DNA of 64,000 nt from Archilochus colubris. Its lineage: Eukaryota > Chordata > Aves > Apodiformes > Trochilidae. This document shows, piece by piece, positions 1-12,501 of the stretch. Location: the NCBI GenBank assembly GCA_023079485.1, contig CM041085.1:95181115-95245114 (forward strand). The letters run 5' to 3'. Position numbers and translations under genes: made by a program. The stretch's first letter is position 1, and the number at the start of each line of letters is the position of its first letter. The notes beneath the pieces are model-generated. The model was given only the letters and a program-made list of their open reading frames with translations, made no database searches and was not told the DNA's origin.

Positions 1-3000
1 TGAAACCAGAGCAAAAGAATGAGCAGGATATTTTATTCTAGTCAAGGGACTTTTTCATATCACCTTTTTTAATAATTGATTTGATTATTTTTTTTTTAGA
101 TTCCTAAGATCTATTCCTAAAACTAATTTTTTTTTAAATCAATGCAGCAAAACTGTATTTAAAGGAGATGAATGTCTATAAATGTTTATTATTCTATTGC
201 TTAAATACACTTCAGAACAGACATTCAAGCAATTGCAGAGGAATCAGTTTTCCCAGATAGGAGCTGAATTGTGTAAGAAAGTAGAAAAAAATACACATTC
301 AGATAATAAAGCATCTGGAAGACACACATTACTAAACATACAGCAGTAAGTCATATAATCACCTAAGCATACAGTTGTTTTCTGAGATGCATACAAAGTA
401 CTTTGAGTCACATTCCTTACCATAGCATCCTTATCATGAGATCCTTACCTAGGAAATCTGTATGTCCCCTTTCTGTCATGCATGCCACTGTGGTACTGAA
501 CCTCTACTGTGTTGAGAGACATGAAGTATTTTGAATGACATTAGAAAATGTCTTCACCTAAAAACTTAAACCAACTGTGGAAACTCATAGAGGAAAAACA
601 AAATGAAATGACCAGCACCTCTGAAAAGCAGGTCACTTATTTAGACTCCTAGTCTGATGGAATGGTAGACAATCTAGTTTGAATATATAGAAACTGTAGG
701 CAAGCCTGTATTGTCTGCTAAGGCCAGAGTCATCCATTTCCACCCTTGATGTGTACCTGAGGCCAGAATCTGTGGAGGCAGCTGTGTTTGGTAAGAGCAG
801 AAAAACTTTTATCCTTCAAAAAAATAAACCCTCAGAGGAAGTGTGACTCAAGCCTCACATGTTGTTTTCAGTACATGAGATATTTTTCCTGAAACATTAC
901 TCTGCTGAAAATTCCCAGAAAGCATATAGAATAGTTATACAATGGAAGCTTTTAATCATATGTTTTTTCTGCTAAAGTTTCAGCTAAATTCTGGACTCTG
1001 ATTTTTCCCTCCAAGTTAAATTATTTGCTTCTAGGTAACAGTTATAAATGGTTGTAGAATGCTGAAGCATATAGCTTTATAATATTTATATTACATTAGA
1101 TATCAATAACTGAAAGCTCCTGTTACCAGGTAAATTCATATCCAGATTAGATATACATTCCTGAAATATTGTCTTTTTCTAGTTCTCTCAGAATCTTAAA
1201 TTGTTTTAAGTAGGCCATGAATTACAGACATCATACTCATGTTTGTCAAGTCTCAAACCACTTCAGAGGATTTGATGCAGCTGACTTATATGCCCCTAGG
1301 AGTCTAATAGACATCCTCAATAAGATTCAGTGGCATGAAGCTTATTAATGCTAGATAAACACATATTTCTCTTGTGCATAATTATTAGAATTAAATCACA
1401 CATATCCATCTCAGGGATTTAGTTCTCATTATTTGACTAAAACAAACTGATTTTTTTTTTAAATACAGTTTGTCTTAATACAAGACTAGAGAATTAAGTA
1501 ATATCTCAAAAACAAAAAACAAAGAAAAGAAAGTCTAAAGCAAGTGATGTTATTAAGTTATTAACCTCCTCATTGTTTACATGTATGCATTGCCTCCAGC
1601 TCTCAAGAGACTGAACACCTGGATCTGTAGCACACAGCAAAGTTTCACAGTGCATGAATTCCTGGAATGTTTGGGAACAAGTACTTCCAGCTGAGGCACC
1701 TGTGCACTTCTTGGAAATATTGTGATCCATGTATGTACAACAAAGGACCAATATAAGCTTGTTTACATCATCTTATTTCCTGTAATATAACTAGAATAAT
1801 AGGATGAAAGCCTATCTGACTCACTAGGAAAAACCTATAGGCTTCAAAGTGACCAAGTTTTTATCTCAAGATTTCACAGGGAAGGTAAAATTAAGTCAAA
1901 TGAGGAGGGAAACAGAGAACACAGTATTATTACATAGCAAGATGTAATTATCTTAGCATCATCTAGAGGTACACTGGGAGGGCTGTAAGCTTTCGTTCTC
2001 CTGTGCACACTTGCAAGAATAATTCATACTGGATGAAAAGTAGATTGATATGGGGTGTACCTTGAAAATTAGGAATAGTATCATAGTTGCCATTCCAAAC
2101 TCAAAATTTTAGAGGTTTGGCACTGTGAACACCTGGGTCTAGTAGTGTAGAAATTAAAGGTACCATTGGTGGCTTACATCAGAGTAAAGTGAGAGATTAT
2201 TTACAGCAATTACAACTCCCTGTGTACCTCAGTAGAAACACAACTGAATTCTAAGATGAGACTTAGATTTTAGGTTATTCACCTAACAAAATTTATTTTT
2301 ATTTCCTATTTTTTGTTCTAGTAATACCAAATAGCTCCATTAAAATGAAGCATCCATAGTGATAGATAAACAGGAATGAAACAGTAAGTGGCAGCCCAGT
2401 CCCTAAAGGATGGGATGGAAATCTATGCAAAACTACTGTGTACATGGAAAAAAAAACAACAAACAAACAAAGAAAAAAAAGCACGGCAATAAAAGCATCC
2501 TTTCTCTGATTTTCCTAATCCTGAATTTTCTTGATTGCCTTATAAATCTTACTGTCACTTCTTATTTTATGCATCAAACCTTGTCAGCTATGAAAACTTC
2601 TACCACCTTGTCTGGGACCAGTCCAAAATTCAGCCTTGGGAGTTCACCATTCTCAAATGTGGCCTCTTTGGGGCCACCCATTCACAAACAACCAAGGCTT
2701 TCCTTAAATCCTCAGACAGAATATTTACCTAAGAATCCTACACAGAGATTGTGGTTGGTGAAAAGTGGTAAGCTAAATAACTACCATAGTCTGCTAATCA
2801 TTAAACTTTAAATTGTTTGTTTCATTTTTCAATACTTTTTTTGGTGCAGTGAACAAACACTATTCATTCAGGGTTTGTGTACTGTCCACCAGAATATATG
2901 GTATGCTTCAGTCTTGTTACTTTCAGCTCTTCCAGTTAAGACTGCTTCACCTGGCGTAGCCTAGTTTTTCAGTACAAAACTGGCAAGGAAAGCAACCTAA

Positions 3001-3489
3001 CTATATGGCATTTAAATAGCAGAACAAGGGCATGTGTTTCAGGCCTGACTCCTATAAATACTTCTGAACTATGCATGAAATTGATTTTAATATAAAATAC
3101 TGGAGTAAAATGGCGGTGGAGGCCCAAGCCCATACCTCAGTGGTACAGATTTTAATTAACTTCTCTGTGAGTATCTATCCTTCAGCTCTGTGGTTACAGC
3201 ATTCAATTATGAATCAAGGACAAATCTAGGAAGTGAATCTGGACCTCCTCCTAGTAAGTAAGTGTCCTAATTATTGTGTTATTAGATCATATGGGATTAC
3301 CTCCTGTTTCCCTACATGCGTGGTCGAGAAAAGGTTGGCCAAGCCACTTAACTGAAAGTTAATTCTAAGTTGATGTATTTTCTCTATTCCAAATTTATTT
3401 CATAGAATCTCATGATCTAAGCCTCACCTGTGTCTTCAGTGTTTCTTCCAGCATTTTCCAGGAAGCTTCTATTCAATGTACCAACTTAC
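1..3489 (-). other. MYOM2 intron 3' of exon 8 (open at window edge)
   Basis: AT-rich intronic sequence with short A/T runs. No further MYOM2 exon, CR1 copy or other recognisable element was found on either strand; the small open frames here have no recognisable domain. Confidence 0.6.
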
Positions 3490-3654
3490 CATCTCTGTAC
3501 CACTCAACACGAGGTCGTAGTCTTTTTAGGTCTGGGGTCACCACCATAGAACACTTCAGGGTCAGTGTTTCACCTTCAGTTGCAAAGGTGACTCCAAACT
3601 TCTCCAGAAACTCAACATCAATGTGGGTGAAGCAAACATCATACGACAGGGGCA
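3490..3654 (-). CDS. MYOM2: MYOM2 coding exon 8 (second Ig domain start, residues about 249-303)
   Basis: The exon has 165 bases, acceptor GTGCACAG, donor GATG|GTAAGT, phase 1 at both ends. It encodes LPLSYDVCFTHIDVEFLEKF, then GVTFATEGETLTLKCSMVV, then TPDLKRLRPRVEWYRD plus the first base of a Gly codon. The Ig core Cys is C283 and the Trp is W300 in my numbering. The following exon must start with two bases in phase 1 and supply the C-terminal strands of this Ig domain; I could not find it between 1 and 3489, so it is presumably beyond the window edge. Confidence 0.95.
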
Positions 3655-3940
3655 CTGTGCACGAGAAAATTAAAACATCTTGAGTATAAGGGTATTTTAC
3701 TTGGCACAAACAGATTACTGTCTGATCTGAACAGGATATGGAGTGCTCTGTTAAAGACTATATGTGAGAGATGCAACTGGGAAAGCAAAAGCATCTGGAC
3801 AGACCCTATTGTAGCTGAATCTTTAGAAAGCAAAGCAGAAATCCAGAAGCAGCTAGTTGTATCCAATTTTCTCATCTGTAAAGCGTTACTCTGATAAGAG
3901 TACATAAACTATCTAAGCAAAAAGAGAAAAAAATACTTAC

Positions 3941-3991
3941 AGTTGAAGGGCATTATCCCAGCTGGGTGAGGCTCTTCACCATCTCTAAATC
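3941..3991 (-). CDS. MYOM2: MYOM2 coding exon 7 (short inter-Ig linker, residues about 232-248)
   Basis: This 51-base exon has acceptor TTTATAG and donor AACT|GTAAGT, with phase 1 at both ends. It encodes R-F-R-D-G-E-E-P-H-P-A-G-I-M-P-F-N, a Pro-rich linker between the first and second Ig domains. An alternative acceptor AG lies 9 bases further in (before ATGGTGAAGAG) and would drop three residues in frame. I prefer the outer acceptor because it keeps the R-R-F-R linker seen in mammalian MYOM2. The exon is symmetric, so skipping it would preserve the frame. Confidence 0.85.
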
Positions 3992-4079
3992 CTATAAATC
4001 AACATACAAAAGCATTCAATGACATGAGCATGAGCATGAATATATTTTTTTCTTGTTTTAATAGCGAAGGAGGACTTAC

Positions 4080-4168
4080 TTCGAACAACCACAGCACAAT
4101 TAGTTGATGCCTGCCCATGGACATTGGTAGCAACTGCTGAATAGGTAGCAGAATCATCAAAATCAGCT
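4080..4168 (-). CDS. MYOM2: MYOM2 coding exon 6 (Ig1 C-terminal strands, residues about 202-231)
   Basis: The 89-base exon has a TTTTTCAG acceptor and CGAA|GTAAGT donor. It encodes ADFDDSATYSAVATNVHGQ followed by A-S-T-N-C-A-V-V-V-R, the F and G strands of the first Ig domain. The D-x-A-x-Y motif is present, but the position where Ig domains usually carry the second core Cys is Ala, as in other family members as I recall them. It is separated from exon 5 by an intron of about 6.9 kb, the largest complete intron seen here. Confidence 0.94.
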
Positions 4169-7009
4169 CTGAAAAAGGAGGAAAAGAGATGATTTTCCGT
4201 GTAAATACAAATTCTCTTCTTGACTGATATTACAAATCAATTTAAGTCAACCCTAAGGAAAGTGCATATAGCTCTTTGCTGGTGTCACACAGTGCAAGAT
4301 GTTGGTGAAGGACAATCAGAAAGCTGGTCCTGTTTTTTACTGCAGTTTTATCACAGCTTAGTGTGCAGGCTGCATTAAGTTGAGCGAACTGAAAATGACT
4401 TTAGAGGATGATCAAAAGGAGATAGCTGGAGGATGCCAGTCTGGCTATTCCCTTTCTGCATGTAAACTTCTTCCTTAATCCATCCTGCCCTTCCGACATG
4501 TATTTTAAGAGAGAGACTTGGAAGAAAAGTACATGTGATGGTTGCAGAAATTCCTCATTCTATGACTATTCCCAGCAGGGAGATACTGGCACTTTTTGCC
4601 TCTTTTATATCTCAGGCAGTCTAAAGGAAATGATAAAAAAAAAAAAAGGGAAAATGACAACATTGTATAAGGGCATAATTTTTTTGCTTGAGATTACTAC
4701 TATTATTATTATTGATAGTGGTATTAATATTATACAATAACTTTAAAATGAAAAATAAAGCAAAAATTAGTTACTGCATGTAAAATGAGACTCAGCAATT
4801 TATTGGCTCACCTACGGCGTCATTCCTTGAAGAAGAAGTTACATTAACAGATATGTGGCCAGACATTAGGGCAGTGGAACCAAATTTGATGTCCCACTTC
4901 TTTTCTTATTTAAAATGGGGCCAGTCAGGAGAAGAATTATTGACAAAAAATTGAAGAAAAAGAAAGGAAACTAAACTATGAGCAAATATATATTTTTGGT
5001 GAAATCATTTGAATTTACAGTTGAAATAAATTTATTTGCTGTGTTTCTTAAAAAAAAAAAAGTAAATATAAATGACTAGAGACTAGAAAAATTTAAAAAT
5101 CTTTTGGACTAGTCTTCAGTAAAATGCAGAGTGAGATTTCTTCGACTCTCCTGAAAGAACTCAGTTCTGATGAAGAAACAATTTATGAAAAAGGTAGAGT
5201 ATTTCATTTTTACCTTTCATAATTAATAGTTTCATCTACAAAAAAATCCAAATTTCTTTTTGCTTTGTTTTCATAAGCATAACCAAATGCTGTGCTCATA
5301 AACATACTAAATACTCTAATATGAAATTAAATATTTTAGTTTTGAAAGAACTAAATTTTTTGGTCCAATTCAATAAGTTCTCTTGAACTTTTCCACTAGC
5401 CAAGTATTCTACAAAATTGTCTGTCAAACAAAAGTGTCAATTTTTTTTAATTTCATGGAATTTCTGTTAGGTTGACTCATCAGCTATTAGAGTGCTATCT
5501 GAAACACACACAGTGAAATCCTCCTTCTGTGTAGCTCATTTAGTAGTACATTACTGGAGACTTCCCATTACAAGATACAGTGATCTGCATGCACACAGTT
5601 TCCTCTCAGAACAAATTTGTATCTTCTTGGCAACTGCTAGATTAAAGGGATGAAATTCTGGTTGCACTTGTCTTCTAAGAGGTTATATATCCCAGGTGTG
5701 AGAGAAGACAGAATATGTAAAAGTGTTAGATGTGAATTTCCTAACAGGATGCCAGTTTTGGGGTATGTAGCATCTGTGACAGGCACATCAGACTCCTATT
5801 TTTCAGCTCTTACTTGTATTCTGGACAGTGTCATATAACAAAAATGATACTATCTGCAGTGTGATATCTAAAACACCACTTGATGAAAGCTCTATTAAAC
5901 CGAGATTTATCTCTTTCAATATACTAGACTAACAGCTCCTCCTGGAGGCTAATCTGCAGCTTCACATCCCACAAAATAAAGAGGTAAAATACAAAGTACA
6001 ATTAATTATCTAAGCCAGAGAGGTGAGTCGTAAGATTAGGCCACTTAACCAAAAAGCCTGCAGTTTGTTATGAAACCCTTGAGAATCCTCTTACACTCTG
6101 GGCAGGAAAAATAAATCTAAAAAAAATTTTTAAATAATTGAAATACTATGCTCAATGTAATATAAATATTTTTGTTGTTTTCAGAAAATGTTTTGTTGGT
6201 TTTTTTTTTATTACCAATACCTCTTCACCAATCTGCATAAAGCTTAGCTGATTCTGGACTTGCTTGAAAGCTGTCAGACTTGGCAACATTTCTTTGCACT
6301 AACTTCTTAAAACAGGAATGTTTTTCTTACTATGTCAGTGTCACACTATTTAATATCTGGGTGATAAAATGCAAAAGCAAGGCAAAACTGCAGACTTCCC
6401 TCCTGAGACATGTGTCTATCCTGAAACGCATACAATTCACATATTTTTGACAGACCAGTACAGTGTCGTGCTATAATGAAACGCACTAAAAAAAAAAACG
6501 AGGCACCTCAAAGACATCTTACAAGAAAGGGCATTGCAGAACTGATTGCACTGGAACTGTAAGGTGTTTCCCCCACTCTGCACTTCATGCCTACTTCAAG
6601 GAGATACCTAGAGTATACAGAGAATAGTACATAGTACATATTCTATTTAATAGCATACATTATGTATTAGTAAATGTAAGACAGTGTCCCCAGAAACTGG
6701 ATCTTCATCACCCTAGTGCTGATGTGTTAAGAAAAGCCTTTGGCATGCCTTAGTGTTTTCCAGCTCTCCAAAAGAATTCCCAAACACAGGTCAGGAGATA
6801 TCAAGGGTCCATTGCCAGAAACAGTCTGGACATAGCTGTCCATGCAGGGCAGCAGAATTAGCCCTTCCCATGCCAGGAGGCCACACTGTGGCAGAGGATG
6901 TGTTGAATTTACTATGGCAAGACTGCTAAAGTGCAGTTCCTAGGCAGTAGAGTGAAGTATATGCCTGACCTTCCAGAAGAATGGTGCACAAACCATGCTG
7001 TATTTTTGA

Positions 7010-7290
7010 GGTCAAGGTCCCTCTGGATGGCTTCCCTTCCCTCCAGCATGTACACACAGCACACAGCTTGGTGTTGTCAGCAAATCTGCTGAGGGTGCAC
7101 ACAATTCTACTGTCCATATCTCTGACAAAGATGTTAAACAGCACTTGTCCCAGTACAGACCCCTGAGGAGCACCACTCATCACTGTTCTCCATTTGGACA
7201 TCAAGCCCTTTGACCACTGCTCTTTGAGTGAGACCATCCACCAACTCCTTATCCACTGACTGGTCAGGATGGAAAGCCACATAAGGCTCC
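7010..7290 (-). mobile_element. CR1 LINE fragment, reverse-transcriptase region
   Basis: Read on the minus strand, this encodes recognisable CR1 RT sequence: [20 protein letters not shown] followed by [10 protein letters not shown]. These are the segments around the FADD catalytic motif of non-LTR reverse transcriptases. The second catalytic Asp is replaced (FADN), so the copy is inactive. It lacks both the endonuclease region and a clear 3' tail. It lies in a MYOM2 intron in the same orientation as the gene. CR1 is the dominant avian LINE. Confidence 0.9.
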
Positions 7291-10200
7291 AAATCTCTTT
7301 TTGTGCCAGGTAATACTCAGACTGAGGACTATTCTGGGAGCTATCTAATTCTCTTTATGCTAAACCCCCTAGATGGCCTAAACAGCACTGTAAAGTGCAT
7401 CGAGTGAAGACCAGTCAGAAACAATATTTGAAGTACTCAGGAGGCAAGGTGTGGTCTCTTTAACAGTTATTCTTGCATCAGGATGGAGAATGTTTTCCAA
7501 CCTTTACAAAGGTCAGATAAAATATGCATGGAGTATATTTAGATAGCATGAAGTGTTAGTGCAGAGCTGTATCTGTCCCAAGGTACTAATACTTTTTGTG
7601 AAAATTAAATTGCTCTGAATCCACATGAGGTTCTGAAGTGCTAATGTTTGTGCAGAGAATATTCTCCAGGCGAATATATCTGTTTAAAATGCATATATTC
7701 ACCCATCTGTCTAGAGTAGATTTAAGCAGAGGAATTAAGAGTAAAATAACATTTTTGCCTGAATTGGAACACAATTCAGTGCATGTCAAGAACAGGAAGC
7801 AGAACACAGTAAAATACACAGAGTTAAAAGTACCTCCTTTGAATTCAAAAGACAGAATTTACAGTATTATGGCTATATGGCATAAAAATGTAGAAATACT
7901 CACCAGGATTACCATCTCATATGCTGATTTTCCAGTTAGACTGAACCTGACTGATTCTTTTTTTTTTTTTGTTTGGGTTTTGCTTTTACTGAAGAGGGGA
8001 CCTCTGTTGTGAGGCTGCCACTTCCATGAGCTCCCATCTATGGGGGCTGATAGGGGTCTGTGACTGACAGCTTTTACAAGACCACAGACCATTTCATTTG
8101 AGGGCTGTTGTTTGCATTTCAGCGAGGCAAAAAGAGCAGAAGTACACCACGCCTGCCACCTACACTGTCACTGGTACTGCATGGCTGTGACACCCCGGGA
8201 GCTGCAGCTGATCACCTGCTGAAGCCCCTGAAGCTCAGCATCTCTGGCTCAGCCTTTGCCACAGTGCCTCTGCTCTGCCCTGCTTCCACCTGCAGCGTGA
8301 GGGGGCTGGCCTTACTCTGTCTCTCCAAATTAAATCATCGCCAGCTTTTCATGCCTAATCAGACTAAAATAGCCCTGTGCTGACTGCACGGTGTCATTTG
8401 GTAAATGAGAAGTGTTCATCCAATTTTTAAGCCTTTTTTCCGCAGCGATGCTGGTGGTGCTGAGGAGCAGAGGGCATTGCTGCGGAGGGCTGGCGGCAGC
8501 AGCAGGTGTGTCACTGCTCTCTGCTGGCTCTGTCACGCCATCCTGCTGCTGCCACCACAAACCTGCTCTGCCTGCAATTAGCAATCCTCCAGTGATGACT
8601 TACTGAAACAGGAGAGGGCCCTAATAAAAGACAAAGTTTGCCAAACTTTGAGCCTTGTCTAGGTGTTGACTGTGCAGCCCCATCACACTGACAGAGCTCT
8701 GGAAAACCAAACTTCCTTCCCAGCTCCGACCATCATCCAGTGCCCACCCTGATCACCTGCTGCCCAATGATCCCCAACCCTGATCGCGACAAACCCCTAT
8801 CACCCACCATACCTCTATGCCCCCTCTATGCCCCAGCCAACCCCCCAGGAAATATAAACCAGCCATTCACAACTGCATAAAGCCAAGCATTTCATTTACA
8901 GGGCCATCACAGGACAAAGAGACAAAATCTGTCACTAACCAAGTAGTAACAGCTAAGAAATTCAAAGTGTTAGGATTTTGAATTATTAAGTAATACACTA
9001 ATGCAGAAAATATTTTGCAGCTGTACAATAAATCAGGTGAGGGATGTCCTCATCTTGACTACCTCTAATAAAGAAACCTTTCTTGTGTTCTGCCTGTCCA
9101 CAGTTAAATTAGGAGGGATAATGAAATACATTTTAAATAGACCCCCATGTTCTCAGGCATATATCAATCACTTTAACTACCAATAGCTATCCCCCAGTAG
9201 ATTCCTCACAGTCTGCTCTGATTCACCTATCTGAGTGAGGTGAAAGATGAAATGAACCACTACCCCAATTCAGCCCTAGCAATATCTCTTCTCCTATAAT
9301 TATGAGATGTGCAAAAAATACGATGAAACTACAAACCTCATTTCTACACTGCTCAAAGGGAACCTTAAACACAACTGAAGAAGCCTGAAAAGGGTAAGAA
9401 AGCCACACTGTCTGATATGATGGCCCTGAATACATGCAGAGAATGTGTTAAATTGAGCACTGAACATCATAAAAATATGAGACAGATAAACGAAAATGAT
9501 TTGGTTACTGCATAGTCTTATGGGCCCTTGAAGATAGAGAACAGAGTCCAGTTACTACTTTAAAATTACAAGGTTACGTTCTGGTTTTGGTACCTCAAGA
9601 ATTTTTCCACTGAGATCAAGAAATACTCATAGGAATAAATATCACACTTGCATCAGAAGGAAAAGTTCACTGCCCAAGCTTCACTGAAGTGCTAGAATGG
9701 TAGCCAAGAAATTCCAAGGCTGTTCTGAGTGGCTGCAGATCAGATGACATGCAGTTCAGCACTTTAATGTGAACAGCTGAGAAGAGCAGAGAAGTGGATA
9801 GGTAGAAAATCCCAAATGTTCTTACTGGAAAAAAATAACACTCCTAATACGTGTGCACATAGATATGTATGGAAGATCTAGAGTTCATGGATATATGCTT
9901 GTATAATATTTATATATTTAACCACAACCTATAAATCCATTGTTTTCGGTTAAAAAACCACCTAGTACTGGACTAGGACCAGTCAGCTCCACCCATATCC
10001 TGGGGGTGGAATATTATGAGCAGTACTCATATGTACTGCTACTAATTGAGAAGCATCTCTTAAAAAGCAATGAGATAGCAGTTCCTGCTGACAGCTTCTC
10101 TACAGGGATATGTTTCCCCCATCCTGAGCTATGGAAAGGTGAAGAGTTAAGTTGGACTTTGTTACAGTATGACAAAGGCAACTATTCCTTCCCAAAAGCA

Positions 10201-10659
10201 GAAGAAATGATGCACTTATTTTCTCTAGTAATGCCACAAGACTGTGCTCAGGGCTGCTTTCATTGCTGACAGATGGAGACAGGGTACAAGATGAAATGTC
10301 TGGCTATCCCTTAGCCACAGACATTACAGCTGTTTCAGCACAGCTGATGCTCATGTTCTGGAAGCATTAATTTAATTTGATTTAATCTATCAATTTTCTT
10401 TTCAAATACCACAGTGATGCCCTCACTTTTCTTTGGGTCTTTTTATTTCTAAAAAAGGTTTGTAACAAATAACATGTAATATGCAATATTTCTATTGTTT
10501 AAGACTGGATTAGTTTTGGAAACTGTTCTACCAAGGAATTTCTATACCACAAGGTTAATATAATTTTGAAAAATAAAATAAAATAAATTAAAACATTTTT
10601 TCTTTAAATTATACCTCCTTACCTTTTTGGAGACCAAAGAAAAGATTAAAAAGGAAAGA

Positions 10660-10693
10660 GTACCTAACATAATAAAGTACCTAACATAATAAA
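10660..10693. repeat. 17-base tandem duplication, two copies
   Basis: The unit GTACCTAACATAATAAA occurs twice in direct succession (10660-10676 and 10677-10693) without mismatch, which suggests a recent local slippage or duplication event within the MYOM2 intron. Confidence 0.9.
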
Positions 10694-11063
10694 ACAGATA
10701 CTGACAACTGCATATCCTTGCACTGACCAGATAAAATTTTGCTTACCTTTAAGAGCTTCATCATGACAAAAACATAAAATAAACAGTCAATTTTCTATGT
10801 TCAATACTGAGAATATTATTGTTATAAAAAAGGAAGTACCATTCTTTCTGGTACCTATCTTCTTTTAGATTGCTGGGGTTAAATAATAAAAATACCTAAT
10901 TTTTCATTTAATCTTCATGATCAAATATTCAGCTATTCAGTGAACCTTCTCTAGCCTAAATATAACAACTCTCTTGCAGCCTTTGTCTGAATTTTCAATT
11001 GTATTTGATAAAAACCACTTTGTGCAGAGTATAAAAAAAGTTGTATTCTCTAGAATAATCTAC

Positions 11064-11156
11064 CTGTTTATATGCAACACGTGTACTCCATATTTGCTTT
11101 CAATTCTGTATTTTACTGGATCACTTGCAGGGGTAATCAGTTCCTCATTTTTGTAC
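11064..11156 (-). CDS. MYOM2: MYOM2 coding exon 5 (Ig1 middle, residues about 172-201)
   Basis: The exon has 93 bases, acceptor TGTCAG, donor AACAG|GTAGAT, phase 2 in and phase 2 out. The peptide runs YKNEELITPASDPVKY then RIESKYGVHVLHIN, the central strands of the first Ig domain of the myomesin family. The first base completes the Trp of the preceding exon, and the last two bases plus the first base of the following exon give Arg. A CR1-free intron of about 0.9 kb separates it from exon 4. Confidence 0.93.
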
Positions 11157-12034
11157 CTGACAATCAAGAAAAAAAGGAAACCCATTAATATTAGCAACTA
11201 TATACTACATTAATTTAGCAGATTTTACATTCAGGTATCATTTACTGTCATCCAAGCTATCTCTATAAATCTTCCATACCTGTATAAAGTATTTTCCAGT
11301 ATGTATGGATACATACACATCGGGCTATGAAGGAAAAGGGGGACCATCACTGCAGCAAGAAAGTGGAAACAGAAGATGTGCACCCAAACAATTCCACTGA
11401 GCAAGCAGTGGAATGACTTGAGCTTTCTGGTCCACAAGACCTGACCCAAGATGGGAAGCAAGCTTTGTCTTGGATCACAGCAAAGTACTTCAGCACAACC
11501 AAAGGAAAAAGCAACACGATTGTGCCTCAGGTTAGATCTTCACTAAGATGAAGCCTGGGGTTCTCACATATTCAGGACACAACTTGCCTGGAGAGAAGGG
11601 CAGCTTCAGGGACATTACCCTCATGTCCACCACAACAGAGGCTGACACAGAGCAAACACAGATACAGCCCAAGACAAAATGGTGCTGTGCAAGTTTACCC
11701 ATATTCAGCAAGGGGCTTGTGAGCCCTGAGTATTTTGTTATTTGCAACTACATCATCAGGCAATTCAATGACCAGAAAGACTAGAAATGCTTGCCACAGT
11801 CTGCCTTCTGACCTGCTTTCATTTGCTTCTCAAACTGCAGAAGGACATTCAGATTGCTGCCCTCCCACTCCTTCCACTCTAGTATCAACTGCTACAATCC
11901 AGAACATGTATGAGGATTATAAAGGGTGTTTAACATAGCCATTATGCATGTGGCAGTTATCTGTTATGCCATAACTTCCAAATGAAAAAAGCTTAACAAC
12001 ATTTTTTGAGGGCTAGGAAAGACCAGTCTCTTAC

Positions 12035-12192
12035 CATTGTACAACAGGGGTTGGAAATCCTTGCACAGTGAAGCAAAGACTCACAGACATCTTTTCCCAG
12101 ACAGTGTGAGACCTCAGGCGGACTAGGATTTCAGGAGCCCGACTTATACTTTCCTCAACAGCATGTCTTTCCAGAGCCATCTTTTCTTCTAC
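12035..12192 (-). CDS. MYOM2: MYOM2 coding exon 4 (end of helix and first half of Ig1, residues 119-171)
   Basis: This 158-base exon has an AATAG acceptor and ATG|GTAAGA donor, entering in phase 0 and leaving in phase 2 within a Trp codon. It continues the charged helix (V-E-E-K-M-A-L-E-R-H) and then enters the first Ig domain with APEILVRLRSHTVWEKMSV, SLCFTVQGFP and PVVQW. The core Cys of the Ig fold is C158 and the invariant Trp is W171 in my numbering. The exon boundary inside the Ig domain right at this Trp agrees with the next exon, which starts with the base that completes it. Confidence 0.94.
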
Positions 12193-12362
12193 CTATTAAA
12201 CACAGGTAAAGAAGCATCTAGCATCAGACTCAAATGGGGTAGAAGATCTACTCTTAAATTCATGGAAGTAAAAAATGTTAAATCACTATTGGTATTTGAA
12301 ACGCAGGCTTAAATTTCAATATATCTTATTTGGATAGGAACAAAAAAGGTTCAGCACTCTAC

Positions 12363-12501
12363 CATCCTTTGAATATAAAGTCTATCCAGGTGTTCTCTTG
12401 CATGGTGCCTGGCTGTGTGAATCTCTTTTTCCAAAGCAGACAACTCACTGGCAAACCGTATCCTTTTCTCATCACTTGCATGAGACTTTTGTTCATGAGT
12501 C
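12363..12501 (-). CDS. MYOM2: MYOM2 coding exon 3 (helical segment, residues about 72-118)
   Basis: The exon has 139 bases, with TATAG acceptor and ATG|GTAGAG donor. One base completes the Arg codon from the previous exon, then 46 full codons follow, ending in phase 0. The peptide is rich in Glu, Lys, Arg, Ala and His with no Pro (for example SELSALEKEIHTARHHA), as expected for the long alpha-helix between the M-protein head and its first Ig domain. The donor GTAGAG is weaker than the other donors in this gene but fits the phase exactly. Confidence 0.9.

Larger units (their letters stand above)
4169..11063 (-). other. MYOM2 intron of about 6.9 kb
   Basis: Intronic sequence between coding exons 6 and 5. 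It contains one CR1 reverse-transcriptase fragment (about 7010-7290), a locally GC- and CpG-richer stretch at about 8100-8880, a 17-base tandem duplication at 10660-10693 and A-rich microsatellite sequence around 10567-10592. No coding exon was recognised inside it. Confidence 0.7.

Noticed and set aside
2410..2811. 133-codon plus-strand open frame in the MYOM2 intron
   Set aside because: It begins in an A-rich run, shows no domain, and no splice-compatible MYOM2 exon lies on either strand there.
1..3489. Search for the next MYOM2 exon (rest of Ig2)
   Set aside because: No minus-strand segment with the expected phase and the Y-T-L-type Ig strand was found, so the exon is presumed outside the window.
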